From assembly GCA_027600665.1 (NCBI GenBank), contig JADGJL010000459.1:1-20646 (forward strand): 20,646 nucleotides of DNA, given 5' to 3'. Both the position numbers and the translations under genes were made by a program. Of the stretch, positions 20,609 through 20,646 are shown in pieces (position 1 is the stretch's first letter; the number at the start of each line of letters is the position of its first letter). The stretch is from Irineochytrium annulatum (taxonomy: Eukaryota > Chytridiomycota > Chytridiomycetes > Chytridiales > Chytridiaceae). Under the pieces are notes generated by a model, which was given only the letters and a program-made list of their open reading frames with translations, had not been told where the DNA came from and did not search any database.

Positions 20609-20646
20609 GGTGGATGGGGTGCCGGGTCGAGGGGAGGGGTCGGGTG

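Overview
The window looks like nuclear DNA from a fungus, probably an early-diverging (chytrid-like) one. Four genes have short GT-AG introns, mostly 44-82 nt. The gene types fit: a Mit1/Mi-2-like remodeler, TKL kinases fused to Sel1 repeats, and a secreted fungal-type beta-propeller protein. Lineage is inferred from gene content; there is no rRNA, tRNA or other marker to fix it.

Layout. 1-5949 (minus): a large CHD/Mi-2-type chromatin remodeler, at least 13 exons, start present and C-terminus cut off by the window edge. 6619-7077 (minus): a four-exon gene for an unrecognised 86-residue helical protein. 7684 to about 18155 (plus): a tandem duplication of a roughly 5.2 kb unit. Each unit holds one four-exon gene for a roughly 1,430-residue protein with a TKL-type kinase domain, a degenerate repeat array, a SPRY domain and C-terminal Sel1-like repeats. 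18221-20608 (minus): a complete five-exon gene for a secreted quinoprotein-like beta-propeller with a signal peptide and a hydrophobic C-terminal tail.

How the parts relate. The remodeler, small gene and propeller show no functional link; they are ordinary neighbours. The duplicated pair is the distinctive part. The kinase core and a non-coding-looking 86 bp upstream block are nearly or fully identical between copies, while the linker and ends have diverged. Both copies keep exactly the same repeat periods (162, 162, 237, 237 bp). Copy 1 may carry an extra in-frame 5' exon that is broken in copy 2, and copy 2 ends early at a stop codon. A plausible role is signalling or scaffolding (kinase plus two protein-interaction modules), but no substrate or pathway can be read from the sequence.

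Intron positions were worked out by eye from splice signals, reading phase and comparison of the two copies; no transcripts were available.
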